NCBI RefSeq assembly: GCF_003151075.1
Contig: NZ_CP029482.1
Location: 496,001 to 560,000 of the forward strand
Length of the DNA stretch: 64,000 nt
Reading direction: 5' to 3'
From: Pseudomonas sp. 31-12
GTDB lineage: Bacteria; Pseudomonadota; Gammaproteobacteria; Pseudomonadales; Pseudomonadaceae
How positions within the stretch are numbered: the first letter of the stretch is position 1; every line of letters begins with the position of its first letter. Shown one piece after another: positions 62,415-64,000 of this stretch. The notes below the pieces were generated by a model. The model saw nothing but the letters and a program-made list of their open reading frames with translations, was not told the origin of the DNA and made no database searches. Made by a program: the position numbers and the translations under genes.

Positions 62415-63707
62415 CTATCCTTGCGCGCGGCACCATTGCGCCGGATCACTCGGGTGACCCTGCTGACGAATAGCGAAATACAGCGCTGGTGTGTCCTGCC
62501 CGCCACTGTTACCGACAGTGGAGATGGATTCACCGGCTTTTACTACGTCACCCGCAGACTTGAGTAGCGTCTGGTTGTGACCATAAAGACTCAAAAAGCC
62601 GTTGCCGTGGTCGAGAATCACCAGCAGTCCGGCGCCGCGCAGCCAGTCGGCGAACACCACGCGACCGCCATGCACGGCGTGCACCTGGCTGCCGGCGGAA
62701 GCGCTGATCATCACGCCGTCCCACTTGGTGCGGGCATCGTCGCCACGGGATTCACCGAAGCGCGCAAGCAGTCGACCATCAACGGGCCACGGAAGTTTTC
62801 CCCGGCTTGAAGCAAAAGGGCCGCCAAAGGTTTCGCCTGAACTGGAAACCAATGCGCCCGGTGTCGATTTGACCGGTTTGCGTGGGGCGTCAGTGGCGTT
62901 TGCCTGTTCCTGAGCCTCACGTAAACGCTTTTTTTCGGCTTCCTGCTGGGCGATGAGCGCTTTTTGGCGCGCTTCTTCCGCCTCTCGAGCCTGGCGGGCC
63001 AGGGTTTCTTCGATGGTTTTAAGGACTTTAGACAGGTCTGCCTGATCCTGCTCGCGGGCGGCCAGCTTCTGATCGCGCGCCTTCACGTCGTCGCTCAGCT
63101 TGGCCAGGACTTGCTGGCGCTCCTTGCGAACCTTTTCGAGTTCGTCGCGCTGGCTGTCGAGACTGCTCTTCTGCACCAGCAATTGCGCCTGCTGCAAGGC
63201 GATGTCTTTTTCGACGTTGGCCAGTTGGCGCAAGGTTTCGTTGAAATTCTTCAGCTGCTCCAGGCGGGCCTGGCTCAGGTAGTCGTAATAGGTGAGGGTG
63301 CGGGCGAATTTTTCCGGATTCTGCTGGTTCAGCAACAGCTTCAAGTACTCCTGACGGCCGTTCTGATAGGCCGCACGGGCCTGAATGGCGATCAGTCGTT
63401 GCTGTTCAGTGCGCGCGCTCTGGAGTTTTTTTTTCTCACCATCGAGTCGCTGCAGCTCGGATTCGCTTTTCTTCAGCTCTTTTTGCAGGGCTTCGACCTG
63501 CTTCTCGAGCTTGCCCATCTCGGTCTCGGTGCCCTTGAGGTCTTTCTGCACACCGGATTTTTCTTCCTGGAGCTTGCCCAGCAGCTTTTTCAGCTCGGCA
63601 ATGTCCTGACGCGTGGCGTCCAACTGTTGTTGGGTTTGCGCGCGCTCGTCAGCGAAGGCCGGTTGGAGCAGGCAAGTCAGAGCAAGGGCTATCAGGACGC
63701 GAAGCAT
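62415..63707 (-). CDS. envC: Murein hydrolase activator EnvC
   Basis: A 430-residue exported protein. A signal peptide is followed by a long coiled coil (about 25-270, DERAQTQQQLDATRQDIAEL...), then a C-terminal LytM domain. That domain lacks zinc ligands: KWDGVMI stands where HxGxDi is expected, and LYFAIR replaces the HxH site, so it activates amidases instead of cutting murein. ATG 63707 is the family start; longer frames are upstream noise. Confidence 0.92.
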   Translation of the reverse strand: MLRVLIALALTCLLQPAFADERAQTQQQLDATRQDIAELKKLLGKLQEEKSGVQKDLKGTETEMGKLEKQVEALQKELKKSESELQRLDGEKKKLQSARTEQQRLIAIQARAAYQNGRQEYLKLLLNQQNPEKFARTLTYYDYLSQARLEQLKNFNETLRQLANVEKDIALQQAQLLVQKSSLDSQRDELEKVRKERQQVLAKLSDDVKARDQKLAAREQDQADLSKVLKTIEETLARQAREAEEARQKALIAQQEAEKKRLREAQEQANATDAPRKPVKSTPGALVSSSGETFGGPFASSRGKLPWPVDGRLLARFGESRGDDARTKWDGVMISASAGSQVHAVHGGRVVFADWLRGAGLLVILDHGNGFLSLYGHNQTLLKSAGDVVKAGESISTVGNSGGQDTPALYFAIRQQGHPSDPAQWCRAQG

Positions 63708-63841
63708 AGAGGCGGGCGACACCAGGGAAAGGGACGGCCTAGTATGCCCGCCAAGCGCCGCAAAAAAAACGCCCAATTGGGGTTGTGTGATAACCGGGCT
63801 GGCAAGTGGGTGCAATTAATCTTTGAAACCACCAGAAACCA

Positions 63842-63934
63842 CTGTGGGAGCGGGCTTGCCCGCGATGGTGTCCTGACATTCAACATATTAGTTGGCTGTC
63901 AGATTGCTATCGCGGGCAAGCCCGCTCCCACAGG
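63842..63934. repeat. REPIN (well preserved)
   Basis: ACTGTGGGAGCGGGCTTGCC at the left and GGGCAAGCCCGCTCCCACAG at the right, inverted. The loop TGACATTCAACAT...GTTGGCTGTCA resembles the loop of the 54.3-kb REPIN. It lies between envC and gpmI. Confidence 0.93.
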
Positions 63935-63958
63935 GTTTGCGGCTTTCGAAGAGGCTGA

Positions 63959-64000
63959 TTACACCAGAATCGACGTACCGGTCATTTCCGCCGGTTTTTC
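63959..64000 (-). CDS. gpmI: Phosphoglycerate mutase GpmI, C-terminal end only
   Basis: The last 14 codons of a minus-strand gene, EKPAEMTGTSILV then TAA (63959-63961). The end KPAEMTG fits the end of cofactor-independent phosphoglycerate mutase, and gpmI sits upstream of envC in Pseudomonas. The rest is outside the window. Confidence 0.8.
   Translation of the reverse strand, partial: EKPAEMTGTSILV

Overview
The window is chromosomal DNA from a gamma-proteobacterium that looks like a Pseudomonas of the P. fluorescens group. The evidence is the gene content and order (rml genes next to dctBD, aguBA, an aot/his-type ABC transporter, mutY-yggX, hisBHAF, gpmI-envC-ctpA-yibQ), the high-GC codon use, and many palindromic REP/REPIN elements of the GTGGGAGCGGGCTTGCTCGC type. 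It holds about 65 protein genes, two tRNA genes, and no rRNA, integrase, transposase gene or CRISPR array.

Layout. 1-9.6 kb is conserved core: the end of a LysM protein, yrfG, nudE-cysQ, a thioesterase, then on the minus strand rmlB-rmlA-rmlC-rmlD (dTDP-L-rhamnose) running into dctB-dctD (C4-dicarboxylate sensing). 9.8-35 kb is mostly accessory and metabolic: a 970-residue kinase/PLP-enzyme fusion, aguBA (agmatine to putrescine), a TonB receptor, a DsbA-like protein, an OprD-type porin, a cluster of a 2-oxoglutarate/Fe dioxygenase with a GNAT enzyme, an AzlCD exporter and a LysR regulator, a HigBA-like toxin-antitoxin pair, a four-gene acid-sugar operon (kdgT-like, DUF1537 kinase, pdxA2, deoR), a Fic protein preceded by five copies of a short repeat, a DUF3077 gene with a coupled leader peptide, and a tautomerase/DsbA/SDR/SDR group. 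From memory of P. aeruginosa PAO1, rmlB and a tRNA-Thr gene are close together there, so these ~25 kb may have built up between rmlB and tRNA-Thr.

35.3-54.2 kb holds tRNA-Thr, an FkbM methyltransferase, a second methyltransferase overlapping the basic amino acid ABC transporter operon (hisP, argT, hisQ, hisM), gabP behind a candidate sigma-54 promoter, a pair of tandem paralogues of unknown function, an alpha/beta hydrolase, an orphan DUF1016 nuclease, two small envelope proteins, tRNA-Phe, yggX-mutY-asmA, a PanM/PanZ-like GNAT and an OFA-type transporter. 54.5-57.6 kb is hisB-hisH-(DUF2164)-hisA-hisF. 57.6-64 kb holds a secreted trypsin-like protease, a periplasmic solute-binding protein, and the yibQ-ctpA-envC-gpmI envelope/cell-division block, all read leftwards apart from the binding protein.

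Nitrogen economy recurs: agmatine breakdown, export of (possibly hydroxylated) amino acids, arginine/lysine/ornithine uptake, GABA uptake, and candidate sigma-54 and NtrC sites. I see no complete new defence or mobile system. The most original leads are the dioxygenase-acetyltransferase-exporter cluster, the kinase/phospho-lyase fusion, the leader-peptide/DUF3077 unit and the repeat array before the Fic gene.
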